From Trinickia dabaoshanensis (GTDB lineage Bacteria; Pseudomonadota; Gammaproteobacteria; Burkholderiales; Burkholderiaceae), in the NCBI RefSeq assembly GCF_002879885.1, contig NZ_PNYA01000037.1, positions 1 to 64,000 on the forward strand: DNA of 64,000 bases, read 5' to 3'. Positions 27,458 to 37,900 of this stretch are shown here, in pieces; position 1 is the first letter of the stretch, and each line of letters opens with the position of its first letter. The notes under the pieces are model-generated. The model saw only the letters and a list, made by a program, of their open reading frames with translations, did not search any database and was not told the origin of the DNA. Both the position numbers and the translations under genes were made by a program.

Positions 27458-27742
27458 TCAGCGCGTGGACGGAGACGGTAGCGGCACGTCGCGAAGGCCG
27501 GCCGGCAGATCCTCCCCACCAGGACCGCCGGCTTCGCCAGTCAGCCCCGTTGGTCCCATCAGCCCCATCAGCCGAGCGAGCACGGGCCATTTGACGAGCG
27601 CTTCTTCATAGGCAAGCCGCGCTTGCTCGTCGAAATAGCGATTCGGATCGACCTCGGGCACATGGCGCGCGAGGCCGCCGATATCGTTGATGGGCCAGCC
27701 CCGGCCCCGTGTGTCGTCGACGTTCAATTTTGATCCACCCAT
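27458..27742 (-). CDS. BcsR-like cellulose biosynthesis protein with a collagen-like tail
   Basis: A 94-residue protein. Residues 18-58 (INDIGGLARHVPEVDPNRYF, then AYEEALVKWPVLARL) match the BcsR (YhjR) pattern of DI..L......D...Y......A...WPLL. In enterobacteria BcsR binds BcsQ and helps assemble the secretion complex. Residues 60-77 form six consecutive Gly-X-Y triplets (GLMGPTGLTGEAGGPGGE), unlike known BcsR. Its start overlaps the end of bcsG by 19 bases, so it is last in the operon, not first as in E. coli. BcsR identity is by motif and context. Confidence 0.65.
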   Translation of the reverse strand: MGGSKLNVDDTRGRGWPINDIGGLARHVPEVDPNRYFDEQARLAYEEALVKWPVLARLMGLMGPTGLTGEAGGPGGEDLPAGLRDVPLPSPSTR

Positions 27743-29277
27743 ACGCCGTCAGGCGTTTTCACGGCATACCCGTTCGCTGTCTTCAGCGTCACCGTGCCTT
27801 CGTTCTCGCCGACCATCTGCGTTTGCGGCAAACCGGCCGCATACTGCGAGAGCGCCACACCGGGCTTGAACGGGCTGTTCGACACGAGGTTCGACAGCAA
27901 TTGCGCGAGCGCAAGAAAGCTCGTGGGCGTATCGATGACGGTGGTCGGGCCGTGCGCGCCCGGCAGTCCCACGATCCGCACGCCCACGGGACCATGGATA
28001 ATGCGAGGGGTGGGAATCTCGCGCAATCCCGCGATCTGGTTCGCATCACCGCGCAGCGCCGCGCCATGCTCGGGCACGAACACGATCACGGCGCGCCGGC
28101 CCGACTTCGCGATAAGGTCCGCCAATTGATCGACCTCGTTCATCAACGTATTGACGCGGTACGGATACGACTCGAGGCTCGACAGCTTTTCCTTGCCGAT
28201 GACCCGATTGCCGTCGTGCAAGCTGATCGTGTTGTAGTAGAGCGCCACCGGCCCGGGCGTCTGCGCACGTTTGGCGTACCAATTCGCCCATGTCGAGTAA
28301 TCGTCGTGGACGACCGACCCGTCGAACGCGTGCATCGTCACCGCCGCGTCGGCATTCGATTGAACCGTCACGCCCGGCACGGCCGCGTTTTCCTTGGCGA
28401 GATCGAGGAAGTTGTCGAAGTGCCCGTCGTGATTCATCAAGATCTGCGGCGTAAAGCCCGCACGCGCGAGATCGCTGAGCAAATAGCACTGCTGCGGCGC
28501 CGGTTTGTACAAGTCGGCATGCGCCTCTTGTCCGCAGCTCGCCCGCAGCACGCGTATCGCGGCCGGGCCGCTGTAACTCGCCGCCGTGCTGAAGTTCGTC
28601 AGCAAATAATCGAAGTGGCTCAGCATCGGGTTGTCGCGCGCCTTCGCGACATCGAGGTCGTCCCAAGACAACGAGCAAATGTGCAAGATGATGACGTCGA
28701 ATTGTTCGTTCGGGTTGGCGCTGAGTTTGCCGAACGTGACTTGACGCTGCGATTCGGCCGTACGGAACGCCGCGAGCGCTGCATTATGATCGAGCGGTTG
28801 CTCGACCACGGAGGTGGTGCGCGCGCCGTTGGCCGAAGCGCTTTGCGCGGAGCTAATCGCGAGGCTGGCGAAGTGCCAAATCGGCAACGCCACCAACGCG
28901 ACGACGACGAAGCTCGCCACGCGTAGCCAGCGATTCACGAGCCAATGCCCGAGCACGACAGCCACGACTGCGACGATGATCGCGGGCGGTAGGAATCGAC
29001 TCGCGAGCTCCACCCAGTAACCGGCCGTGAACGATTCGAGACCCGAGGCTTCCTCCATCACGCGTGAGAACGGCGGCACGATGGCCTCGTGGTAAAGCAG
29101 CGGCACACCGATACCCAGGCCGGCGATGAAACGTACGATGCGCCAAGCGCGCTGCCGAATCGGGCTCGTCAACGCCAATACAGCCACGAACGCGAGGTTC
29201 GCCAGCCACAAGGGCTTGAGATGTCCCGTCGCGAACAACGACAGCTTCAGGATGAAATAAAGATTCCAAAACGTCAT
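27724..29277 (-). CDS. bcsG: Cellulose phosphoethanolamine transferase BcsG
   Basis: A 517-residue inner-membrane enzyme that transfers phosphoethanolamine from phospholipid to cellulose in the periplasm. Five or so membrane helices fill the first 140 residues. The periplasmic alkaline-phosphatase-fold domain follows, with FSTAASYSGPAAIRVLRASCGQ (residues 229-250), where the Ser in SYSG is the expected nucleophile. VFVPEHGAAL supplies late metal ligands. The ATG at 29277 has AAGGA upstream and lies 25 bp after bcsA. Its presence implies pEtN-modified cellulose. Confidence 0.92.
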   Translation of the reverse strand: MTFWNLYFILKLSLFATGHLKPLWLANLAFVAVLALTSPIRQRAWRIVRFIAGLGIGVPLLYHEAIVPPFSRVMEEASGLESFTAGYWVELASRFLPPAIIVAVVAVVLGHWLVNRWLRVASFVVVALVALPIWHFASLAISSAQSASANGARTTSVVEQPLDHNAALAAFRTAESQRQVTFGKLSANPNEQFDVIILHICSLSWDDLDVAKARDNPMLSHFDYLLTNFSTAASYSGPAAIRVLRASCGQEAHADLYKPAPQQCYLLSDLARAGFTPQILMNHDGHFDNFLDLAKENAAVPGVTVQSNADAAVTMHAFDGSVVHDDYSTWANWYAKRAQTPGPVALYYNTISLHDGNRVIGKEKLSSLESYPYRVNTLMNEVDQLADLIAKSGRRAVIVFVPEHGAALRGDANQIAGLREIPTPRIIHGPVGVRIVGLPGAHGPTTVIDTPTSFLALAQLLSNLVSNSPFKPGVALSQYAAGLPQTQMVGENEGTVTLKTANGYAVKTPDGVWVDQN

Positions 29278-29302
29278 GAACTGATTTCCTTGCGCATCGG
29301 TG

Positions 29303-31846
29303 TCAATACCGGGCTCGATCGAGTGCCAACAGCGAGCGCACCGAGCGCATCGCCCCTTGGGCCAAACGAGCGTATCCCTCGACACCCATCAGCATCACTT
29401 CCTTGAAGCCGGCCAACGGCATGTCCTCCATGGGCCGCTCCTCGCCGCTCAGCCATGCATCGGCGCGGCCGAACGTGCACTGCACGAACTGGCGCTCCTG
29501 CTCCAGCGTCAACGCCTCGAATTGCAGGCCTAAATGTCTGCCCGCCAACCGTGTGACGCGAGCGGGAAAATGGAAGATGCGATCGCCGCGGCTGAGCGTG
29601 ACGTGCAACGTCTGTCCACGCTCGAACGCCATGCCGTCCGCGGGCAATTCCAGCCCGAGCCCGCCCGTCGAATAATCGCTCGTCATGCATGCGAGCGTCG
29701 TGCCGTCGGCGAGCAACAGCGTGGCGGGCACGCGCATGGCGATCCGATGCGTCACGCGCACCTGCTTGGCCTCGCTGGCCACGCTCACCGCGGCACCGAG
29801 CAACGCGAGGTTGTAGATCGTCCACACCATGTTCATGAGGATCGTCGGCCCCTCGCCGTTCGCGTTGAACGCAAGCCGGTACGCGCCCGCCAAGAAGGCC
29901 ACGAGATTCAAGCCGAGCAGCACGAGATAGGGCTTCGAGACGCTCCAGTCGAAATAGCCTTCGTCGACGCGCCCGCCTTTCTCGGTCACATTGAACTTGC
30001 CGTGTTTGGGACTGAAGAAGGCAAACGTCGTCGGCAAGGCGATGTACCAGGCCAGCACGGATTCGTAGACTTCCGCCCAGAACGAATGCCGGTATTGGCC
30101 TTGCATGCGCGAATTCGCGATGTTCGAGATGAAGATGTACGGAAGCACGTAGCTCGCGATCGTGGTGGCCGCCGCGTTGATGAAATACAACTGGAAGAAC
30201 AGATACGCCATCGGCATGACGAGGAAGATCAACCGCGGCACGCCGTAGAAGAAATGCATCATCGCGTTGCCGTAGCAAAGCCGCTGGAAAAAGCCAAGGC
30301 CGCGCCCGAGAAACGGATTGTCGATGCGAAAGATTTGCGCCATGCCGCGCGCCCAGCGCGTGCGCTGTTTGATGTGGCCGGCCAAGCTCTCGGTCGCGAG
30401 ACCGGCGGCCTGAACCGTCGGCAAGTAGGCCGTCGTATAGCCTTGCCGATGCAATCGCAACGCCGTATGCGCGTCCTCGGTCACCGTTTCGACGGCGACG
30501 CCGCCGACGGCTTGCAACGGCCCGCGCTTGATGATCGCGCAAGAGCCGCAGAAAAACGAGGCGTTCCACAGATCGTTGCCGGCTTGCACGAGACCGTAGA
30601 ACAGCTTGCCCTCGTTCGGCACGCGATTGAACGTGCCCAGGTTGCGCTCGAACGGATCGGGCGAAAAAAAGTGATGCGGCGTTTGCACCATCGCGCACTG
30701 GGGGTCGCGCAAGAACGTGCCCATCGTCATCTGCAAGAACGAACGCGTCGGCACGTGATCGCAATCGAATATCGCGATGTATTCGCCCTTCGTCACCTTG
30801 AGCGCCGCATTGATGTTGCCCGCCTTGGCGTTGCGGTTATCGGCGCGCGTCAAGTATTCGATGCCCGCCTCGCGAGCGAATGCTTCGAATTCGGGGCGGC
30901 GTCCGTCGTCGAGCAGGTACACGCGCAGTTTCGAGGACGGCCAATCGACGCCCTGCGCCGCGAATACGGCGGGACGCACGACCGACAGCGGTTCGTTATA
31001 GGTGGGAATGTAAATATCCACCGTCGGCCACGTCGACGGGTCGGCCGGCAAACGCGCCACCGTGCGGTTCAGCGGCCACGCCGTTTGGATCATGCCGAAC
31101 GTCATGATCAGCCAGGTATACATCTCCGCCGAAAACAGCGCGTAACCGACGATCGCCTCCATCGGCGTACGAAACGTCAACGTTTCGGTCACGCGCCAAA
31201 GGATGTAACGCCCCATCGCGAGCAGCGAGAGCGTGGCGAGGATCAGCACCGGCAAGCGTCCCGGGAAACGGCGCACGATGAGCGCGACGGCGATCGTCAG
31301 CGCGAAAAATTGCACTTGGCCCGCGGCCTGGAGCGGCGACGCGCCCACGCCGGTCCATAGCAACGCGCCGAGCACGGTCAGCAGCGGCAACAACCAGCGC
31401 ACGTGGCCGATGCGCTCGGTCCCGCTTTCGAGCGCTTCGCCCCAGCGCTGCCACGGGAGCAACGCGAGCAGCGCCTCGAATCGCCGCCACGCGGCGCGCA
31501 CGGCGAGCACCGCCGGCAACAAGATGCGTTCGATGCGATCGAACGTTTGTCTGGCGCGCGATATCCCGGGCTGCGCCCGCGGCCGTGGCGGCCGAACGAA
31601 TGCGCGCCATAGCCACGAACGCCCACTGCGCGGATCGAGCACGCCCCAGTGCGCGGCCAGCGCGAGCAGCGCGGCGCGCGCCCACAGTGCCGGCCGATCG
31701 GGCTTGCCGGCCGGCGGCGGTCTGAACCATAGCCTAACGAGCCAATCGAGGGGCGTGCGCTGCTCGGGTAGACCGAGACCGAACGCAATCCAATCGATCG
31801 CACGGGTGCGCGCGCCGCGGAACGCTTCGACGAGGCGCGCTTTCAT
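29303..31846 (-). CDS. bcsA: Cellulose synthase catalytic subunit BcsA
   Basis: An 847-residue processive GT2 inner-membrane synthase that polymerises UDP-glucose. The catalytic series is complete: DDG at 313-315, DCD at 361-363, TED at 456-458 and QRTRW at 494-498. Membrane helices flank the catalytic domain. The C-terminal PilZ domain has RVTHR at 697-701 and DYSTGG at 724-729, matching RxxxR and (D/N)xSxxG for c-di-GMP. It overlaps bcsQ by an ATGA. The long N-terminus (about 150 residues before the first helices) is of the proteobacterial type. Confidence 0.95.
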   Translation of the reverse strand: MKARLVEAFRGARTRAIDWIAFGLGLPEQRTPLDWLVRLWFRPPPAGKPDRPALWARAALLALAAHWGVLDPRSGRSWLWRAFVRPPRPRAQPGISRARQTFDRIERILLPAVLAVRAAWRRFEALLALLPWQRWGEALESGTERIGHVRWLLPLLTVLGALLWTGVGASPLQAAGQVQFFALTIAVALIVRRFPGRLPVLILATLSLLAMGRYILWRVTETLTFRTPMEAIVGYALFSAEMYTWLIMTFGMIQTAWPLNRTVARLPADPSTWPTVDIYIPTYNEPLSVVRPAVFAAQGVDWPSSKLRVYLLDDGRRPEFEAFAREAGIEYLTRADNRNAKAGNINAALKVTKGEYIAIFDCDHVPTRSFLQMTMGTFLRDPQCAMVQTPHHFFSPDPFERNLGTFNRVPNEGKLFYGLVQAGNDLWNASFFCGSCAIIKRGPLQAVGGVAVETVTEDAHTALRLHRQGYTTAYLPTVQAAGLATESLAGHIKQRTRWARGMAQIFRIDNPFLGRGLGFFQRLCYGNAMMHFFYGVPRLIFLVMPMAYLFFQLYFINAAATTIASYVLPYIFISNIANSRMQGQYRHSFWAEVYESVLAWYIALPTTFAFFSPKHGKFNVTEKGGRVDEGYFDWSVSKPYLVLLGLNLVAFLAGAYRLAFNANGEGPTILMNMVWTIYNLALLGAAVSVASEAKQVRVTHRIAMRVPATLLLADGTTLACMTSDYSTGGLGLELPADGMAFERGQTLHVTLSRGDRIFHFPARVTRLAGRHLGLQFEALTLEQERQFVQCTFGRADAWLSGEERPMEDMPLAGFKEVMLMGVEGYARLAQGAMRSVRSLLALDRARY

Positions 31847-32634
31847 CGCGTGTGCTCCGAATCGACTGCCATGCCGACGTCGAGCGTGCCGTCCAGCCAC
31901 GCATCGATCCAGTTCGCGAGTCCGTGCAAATCGTGCGAGGCCTGCGAATGCGGCGCTTCATCGAACAACCATTCGCCGCGGGCCAGCGACTCAGGCATCG
32001 CGGCATCGAAATGCACGCGGTGGGCTAACTCCAACGCGTCGCCGACGGCCGCGCGCAGCAAGACGAGCGCGTCGCGCTGCATATCTCGCGCGGGGTTGAG
32101 GCGGTTGACGACGACTTTCACGAGCGCGCCCGTCTCACGTAGGCTAGGAAAGCAACGGGCGAGCGTCGCGCACCCGGCCGGATCGGGCGGCGTCACGCAC
32201 AACACCAAATCGGCCGCGCGCACGGCTTGCGCCGCCTGCTGCGACGGAAAGCGCGCCGTATCGAGGAGCGCGACGCCGCGCGCGGGAAAATCGATACGAG
32301 CGAGCGCATCGACGAGCCAGTGCGGCTCTTGCGCCAGTCGCGCTTCGTACGCCGTACGCTCGGCAAGCGTCGTCTCTCCATGCGGCGCGAACAAGACACC
32401 GTCGGCATTGCGCCACGTGTTGCCGTGCCAAGGCTCCCCTTGCCCCGCCATCGCGTGACCGAGCCCCGCGCGCGCGAACGTATCCAAGCCGAGATGCGCG
32501 CCGAGCATGTTTTGCGGATCGAGATCCGCGGCGGCCACGGGGCGCCCGCGACGCGCGAGCAGAACAGCCAATGCGGCGGTCACGGTCGTCTTACCGGCAC
32601 CGCCCACCGTCGACACGAGCGCAATCGTCTTCAT
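31843..32634 (-). CDS. bcsQ: Cellulose biosynthesis ParA-like ATPase BcsQ
   Basis: A 263-residue MinD/ParA-type ATPase: deviant Walker A STVGGAGKTTVTAAL (Lys at 15), VAAADLDPQN as Walker A', and VALLDTARFPSQQA in place of Walker B. BcsQ localises the synthase, usually to a pole, and with BcsR/BcsE forms the cytosolic part of the secretion complex. It overlaps bcsF and bcsA by ATGA at both ends, so it is translationally coupled. The start ATG at 32634 coincides with the fold start; upstream sequence in frame belongs to bcsF. Confidence 0.9.
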   Translation of the reverse strand: MKTIALVSTVGGAGKTTVTAALAVLLARRGRPVAAADLDPQNMLGAHLGLDTFARAGLGHAMAGQGEPWHGNTWRNADGVLFAPHGETTLAERTAYEARLAQEPHWLVDALARIDFPARGVALLDTARFPSQQAAQAVRAADLVLCVTPPDPAGCATLARCFPSLRETGALVKVVVNRLNPARDMQRDALVLLRAAVGDALELAHRVHFDAAMPESLARGEWLFDEAPHSQASHDLHGLANWIDAWLDGTLDVGMAVDSEHTR

Positions 32635-32864
32635 CGCGCGTCTCCTTGCGCTTCTCGCCCGGGTTCGTCGGCCGCACGCTCGAGATCGGGCATCAAACGG
32701 CCCTTCAGCGCGACAGGCTCGATGACGCAGGGGATGGCGTCGTCGGGATTGAATCGGCGTGCGGCTTGCAAGCCGCGGCGAGCACCGAAGCGCTGCGACA
32801 CGATCCATACCGGAACCGCAATGACGATGCCGGCCGCGAAGCATAGGAGCAAGAAGAACGTCAT
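32631..32864 (-). CDS. bcsF: Cellulose biosynthesis membrane protein BcsF
   Basis: A 77-residue protein with one N-terminal membrane helix (FFLLLCFAAGIVIAVPVWIV) followed by a basic cytosolic tail ending in an acidic stretch. Length and layout match BcsF (about 60 residues in E. coli), which recruits BcsE to the membrane. It overlaps bcsE (ATGA, 32861-32864) and bcsQ (ATGA, 32631-32634). Confidence 0.78.
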   Translation of the reverse strand: MTFFLLLCFAAGIVIAVPVWIVSQRFGARRGLQAARRFNPDDAIPCVIEPVALKGRLMPDLERAADEPGREAQGDAR

Positions 32865-34903
32865 TTCGGGCTCTCCTCGCCGCGTAGGGGCATCGGCCAA
32901 GGTTGCGCCGCGCGCCGCGCGACGGTTGCGGCCCGGACCGCTCGTTGCGCCGGCCGCGTGCCGGCCGCGCTCGCTTCGTCCGGCGCACCGTTCGCGCGGC
33001 GAGCGGGCGAACCTTCGCGATTGATTTTTTCCAGCATGCTTTCCACGGCCATCAACTGCGATGCGGCATCGCCCGGCGTTGCCGCATCGGGCGGCGTATC
33101 GCCCGGCTCGCCGATCGCCGCGGCCCGTCGCGGTTCGCGCGACGGCGCGGCCTCGCTGAACAGATCGCTGTAATCGGCGATCGGTGCGCGGCGGTTCGCC
33201 TCGGCCAGTGCCTCGATCTCGCGCTCGATGCTCGCTTCGGCCAAGTAGACGACGCGATCCGACAGGTGCTCGACCGGCACCGTGAAGATATGGGCGAGCG
33301 CAACGTCCGCATCGGGCAAGCGGCACGCGAACAGGAAGACGTAAAGATGCGCGGCGTCGGCGGTGGCCACGTCGCCCGCCCGGCGCGGCGCGCAGTGTTT
33401 GAGCGCCTGCGCGTGAGCGATGTCCGGCAACAGCGTCACCTTGGCGAGCACATGGGGCAAATCGAGCACGGCGCCGCGCGCCAGCACCGCCTCGATACGC
33501 TCGCAAAACGCGGCGACGGGCAGATAACCGCGCACCTCGTCGGTCAGCGCGGCGGCTAGCGCGGCCCGGTAATCGTGCGCGATGGGCCGCGTATCGAGCT
33601 GACCCTGTAGCGAGCGGAGCAGCGACTGCACGCGCGAAAACGGCAACTCGCGGCCGACGATCAAGTTGGCCCCTAGGCTCAGCAGCAGCAATTCGTACTG
33701 ATGACGAAGCGCCTCGCGGCGTTCGACCACGACGATTTTCAGCGCTCGCCCGCACTCGCGGCGCAACGCGTGCACGGCCGCGCACAACGGCTCGAGCGTC
33801 GAGCGGTCGCGAAAATCGAGCAGGACGGTGGCGGCTTGCGCGCCCACGCAGGCCGCTACCGCGGCCTGCTGGTCGTCCACGAGTTCCCACTCGGGGGGCA
33901 CCCAGCTTTCGTTGGCGACGACGGCGCGCGTGACGACCACACGCGATTCGTCGCGTGCCAAGCGCAAGGCGGCTTGCGCGTTGCTATCGGCCACTTCGGG
34001 CGCGACGCTCAATCGTCCGTCTTCGGTGAAGCGCAACGCACGCGTTTCTCCCGTGGCCAATGCCCTGCCCGCGCGCCAAAACTCGACGTGCCAAAGCAGC
34101 TCGCCGTGCGTGCGTCCCATCCGGGCCACGCCGCCGCAGGCGCCGTGCAATTCCAGATAGCCCGGCTGCTGCGTGAGCTCTTGGCTCATGAAGCCGTCGG
34201 CGTTCGAATCGCGGGGTTTGCCGTCGTCGATCTTGGTCGGATCGAGCAGTAACACCAGCGCGATCCGCCGCGCCGCGCACCAGTTCGCGAGCAGATTCGC
34301 CTCGCGCGCGAGCGCATCGGGGTCGCCCCAGGTCAGCCAACGCTCGGCGCCCTCCACCAAATACAACGCGCTTTGACGAAAGCCGAACCGCTTGAGCGCA
34401 CGCAAGCCGCCAAAGAGGCGCGCGAAGGCGACCCGTGTGCCCGGCGGCGGCGCGCCCGCGGGGACGGCGCCTGCGTCTTCACCGTCCGTCGCGCCCTCCG
34501 GCATCGCCAGCACGTTCAAGTTGCGCGGCCAGCCGCGCGCCGCGCCGCTCGCGCCGAATCCCAACTCCCGCATCCGCGCCGCCGCTCGTTCACGCGTGCG
34601 CGCGAGCACGAGCGTGACGTAGCGCGTGCGAGCGGCTTTCGCGGTACCCCAGATCAACGCATCGCACGCCGTCGTGCGCGGCTTGGCGTAGATCGCATAG
34701 AAGTGCCCCGGCGCCAATAGGGCCACTTCGTCGGGCAACGCTTCGATTGCGAGACGGCTGCCCGCCGGCACGGTTGCGCTCACGGCATCGCGCAACAGCA
34801 CGCCGAGCCCGCGGCCGGCCGGCGCGTCCGCGGCGATCCCGCCTGCCCCGTGGGGCCGGTGCGCATCGTCGCGCTGCGGTGCGGGTTGCTTGCCTTCTTC
34901 CAT
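32861..34903 (-). CDS. bcsE: c-di-GMP-binding cellulose biosynthesis protein BcsE
   Basis: A 680-residue cytosolic protein. BcsE binds c-di-GMP through a GIL domain, and R508-A-G-D511 (within APRRAGDVATADAAHLYVFLF) matches its RxGD site. The middle of the protein (about 160-420) is the RecA-like and degenerate receiver portion. The C-terminal 100 residues are Ala/Arg-rich and longer than in E. coli (523 residues). BcsE with BcsF and BcsG raises cellulose yield. It starts four bases after bcsC. Confidence 0.85.
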   Translation of the reverse strand: MEEGKQPAPQRDDAHRPHGAGGIAADAPAGRGLGVLLRDAVSATVPAGSRLAIEALPDEVALLAPGHFYAIYAKPRTTACDALIWGTAKAARTRYVTLVLARTRERAAARMRELGFGASGAARGWPRNLNVLAMPEGATDGEDAGAVPAGAPPPGTRVAFARLFGGLRALKRFGFRQSALYLVEGAERWLTWGDPDALAREANLLANWCAARRIALVLLLDPTKIDDGKPRDSNADGFMSQELTQQPGYLELHGACGGVARMGRTHGELLWHVEFWRAGRALATGETRALRFTEDGRLSVAPEVADSNAQAALRLARDESRVVVTRAVVANESWVPPEWELVDDQQAAVAACVGAQAATVLLDFRDRSTLEPLCAAVHALRRECGRALKIVVVERREALRHQYELLLLSLGANLIVGRELPFSRVQSLLRSLQGQLDTRPIAHDYRAALAAALTDEVRGYLPVAAFCERIEAVLARGAVLDLPHVLAKVTLLPDIAHAQALKHCAPRRAGDVATADAAHLYVFLFACRLPDADVALAHIFTVPVEHLSDRVVYLAEASIEREIEALAEANRRAPIADYSDLFSEAAPSREPRRAAAIGEPGDTPPDAATPGDAASQLMAVESMLEKINREGSPARRANGAPDEASAAGTRPAQRAVRAATVARRAAQPWPMPLRGEESPK

Positions 34904-34907
34904 CTTC

Positions 34908-37900
34908 CTAATAGTCCGAATAAAGGCCGACCGGCCTGGGCGACAGGCTCGTGTCCGGCTTGCGCGCGTCGAACGAATATCGCAGGTAAATCATCCCCGA
35001 ACTGGGCGCGTAATCGTGCGCATGATCGATGTCGAAGCGCAGCCCGGCGACGAGCCTACGATTGAATCGATACTGCACGACGCCGCTGACCCCGTACGAA
35101 AGGCTGAGGCCCGCCGTCGAGCCGCCCGTAAACACCAAGCTGCCGGGATTGTGCGGCGCAAGCCCGGGCGGCGCGTTCGGGAGTCCTTCAGGGTAATACG
35201 GCGAGTCTTTTTCGTAGGAATTCGACGCACCGACCGTGGCCGTCAGATCCCAGGTGAGGCCGCCGCGACGCCCGATCCATTCGAACGGTACGCCCAGCGA
35301 CGTATAGCGTTGCGGACTGTAGTAGCCGCCCTGCCCATACGTGTAAAAGCGCAAATTGTTCGTGTAGTGCCACCAATTGCCGACGAGCCCGGTGCTCACA
35401 CGCATGTCGCGGCCTCGATAGACGGGGGTCGTGAAACCCGCACGTATTGTCACTTCCTGGTTCGATGCAACGTTCTTGCCCGTCAGCACGCCCGCGCCGA
35501 GTTCGGAGAACCAACTCATGCGGCCCACGTCGATGCCGGTATGCCAATCGATGCCGTCGCGGCGCACGCCGCCCCACACCGCATTGGTCCACGGATCGCG
35601 CAACCCGGCATACGAAAGCTCGCTGCTCGTTTGCGGCCGGCGCGATGCGCTGACCGAAAAACTCGCGGGCCCCGCATCGAAACGGTAACGTACTCCGCCC
35701 ACGAGGTAATGCACCGGGAACCCGAGCGGCGTCGTGCCCAGATCGAAGCGCCATGCATCCGAGGTGTATCCCGTCCCGAGCGCCACGCCCGTTGCCTGTT
35801 GATGCGAAAGATAGACCGGTGTCGTCGCGGGCGGCAAGAACGCCGAATAAGTCCCGAACGTGGTCAACGCATACGACGGCGGGTCCGTGATCGACAGCGT
35901 GCCCGCATCGAGGTGCACGGTGTCGAGGTGCAAGAAAAAGTGCCCTTGATAGCGATACGGCACTTGGATGTAAATCGGCACTTGCTGTGCGTGATAGTCG
36001 GAGATGCCGGGATCGCCCGCCTTGAACGCCGGCATCCATCCCGCCTCGATCTCGGGATCGCGCCGCTGCTCGAGGTCGGCCAGCGCCGCTTGCCCCGGCG
36101 TGCCGGCCGGATCGCGCGCTATCACGCCGGCGGCGCGCTCTTGCGCGATCGAGCGCCGGAACAATGACGCCGCATCGTCGTATTCGCCGAGATCCTGCGC
36201 CAAGCGCCCCGCCTCGATCGTCACATCCGGACGCTGCGGATAGTTCTGCTGCAACGCGTCCGTCAGTGCCTGCGCCTCGCGCGGACGACGCAGGGCCGCC
36301 AAACGGCGCGCGGCCGACAAGCGCGTATCGATATCGTCGGGCTGCGCCGACTCGAGCACGGATCGAACGAGACGCAACGCTTGCTCTCGATGGCCGCTAT
36401 CTTCCAGGACTCGCGCCAGCGCCAGGCGCGCATCGGGATCGTCCGGCGCATGAGCGAGCACCGGCTCGAGCGCCGCGCGTGCCGCACCGTAATGACCCTG
36501 CGCGCGTTCGAGATCGGCCAGTTCGAGCGCATAGCGCTTGTCGCGCTTGCCCGCCGCACTCGCTTGCAGCAGGGTGCGGCGCGCCTTCGCGAAATCGTTT
36601 TGATCGAGCGCCGCATCGGTCTCGCGCAACACGGAGCGCAACGATTGGTCCTCGAGGCGCGCGCTCTGCTGCGCGGTCAACTGCCGCTCGCGACGCAGCT
36701 TCGCAAGCCATTGCGCCAACGCATCGTTGCGCCCGGCGCTGCCGAGCAAGTCGCCGTAGCGAAGCTCGACATCGGCATCGGTTTCTTGCGGATGGCTCGC
36801 CATCCAATCGCGCATCAACGCGAGACCTTGGTCGGCTTGGCCCTCGTCGATCAACATGGCGGCAACCGAAGCGGTGACGTAGGGATCGTCCCTTCCCTCG
36901 GTCCGCGCATTCGCCAATGCTTGCTCCGCCGTCTCACGATCGCCGCTCGCGAAAGCCGCGCGCGCTTGGCGCAATGCAACTTGCGCGTCGAGCTTGCTCG
37001 CGAGCGCACGCATGCCTTGCGTGCGCGCCTCGGGGGCAATGCCCTCGAGTGCGGCTTGCGCGCCGGCCCAGTCGTCGATCGAATTGCGGTAGAGCGCCGT
37101 CGCATAGCGCATTTCCGGCGATGCCTGCACGGCTAGACCGTCGTCCATGACCGCCCGCCCGAGTTGCGGCAAGCCGAGGTCGCGGTAGATGCGCGCGAGC
37201 GCGAAGCGGGTCCACGGCGCATCCGGCGCCAAGCGCAGGGCCTTTTCGTAATCTTCGGCGGCGGGTCCGAACCTAGCCAACGACGTCAGGCGCTGCGCAT
37301 CGAGCGTCAGGGCGTCGGCACGCAGCCCCGCGAGTCCCCGGCGATCGGCCTCGTCGCGAAAACGTTGAGACAAGGCTTCCAACAGCGCGGCGACCTCGCG
37401 CTCGCGCCCCGTCTCGCGCAAAAGCGTCTGCATCCCTTCGACAGCGCCCAGGTTCAACTGCCGGCGGGCCAGCAATTCGCGCAGCAACGGCTCGGCCGCC
37501 GCCCAATTGCGTTCGGCCAGCCAGGCGTCCGCCAACAACTGCTTCGCTTGCGCGTTGCCCGGGTCGATCGCCAGAGCGGCTTGCGCCTCGCGTCGCGCAT
37601 CGGCCGGCCTGCCCGCCGCAGCCGCCTCGCGCCCCTTCGCAATCGTGCCCCATAGGAGCGCCGTGCGGGCAAGGCCGTCCCACTTCGAGCGATTGTCCGG
37701 CGCCAGCGCCGCCGCGCGCGAAAACAGCGTGCGCGCTTCGTCGTGCCGCCCTTCGCGCAGCCGCACGAGCCCTAGACCGCCCACGGCATCCGCATCGTTC
37801 GACCGGGCCTTGGCGGCGCGCGTGAGCAACGAATCGGCCGCGGGCAGGTCGCCGCGCGAGAGCGCTTTCAAGCCCTCGTGCTGCGCGATGTAATCCGGGT

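Noticed and set aside
27512-27565. Short repeats in the DNA of the BcsR-like tail considered as a repeat array or CRISPR
   Set aside because: They are only the coding echo of Gly-X-Y triplets; no direct repeats with unique spacers are present.
29534-31360. A 608-codon open frame on the plus strand opposite bcsA
   Set aside because: It is a GC-driven antisense shadow of bcsA; the translation is Arg/His/Gln-rich with no domain.
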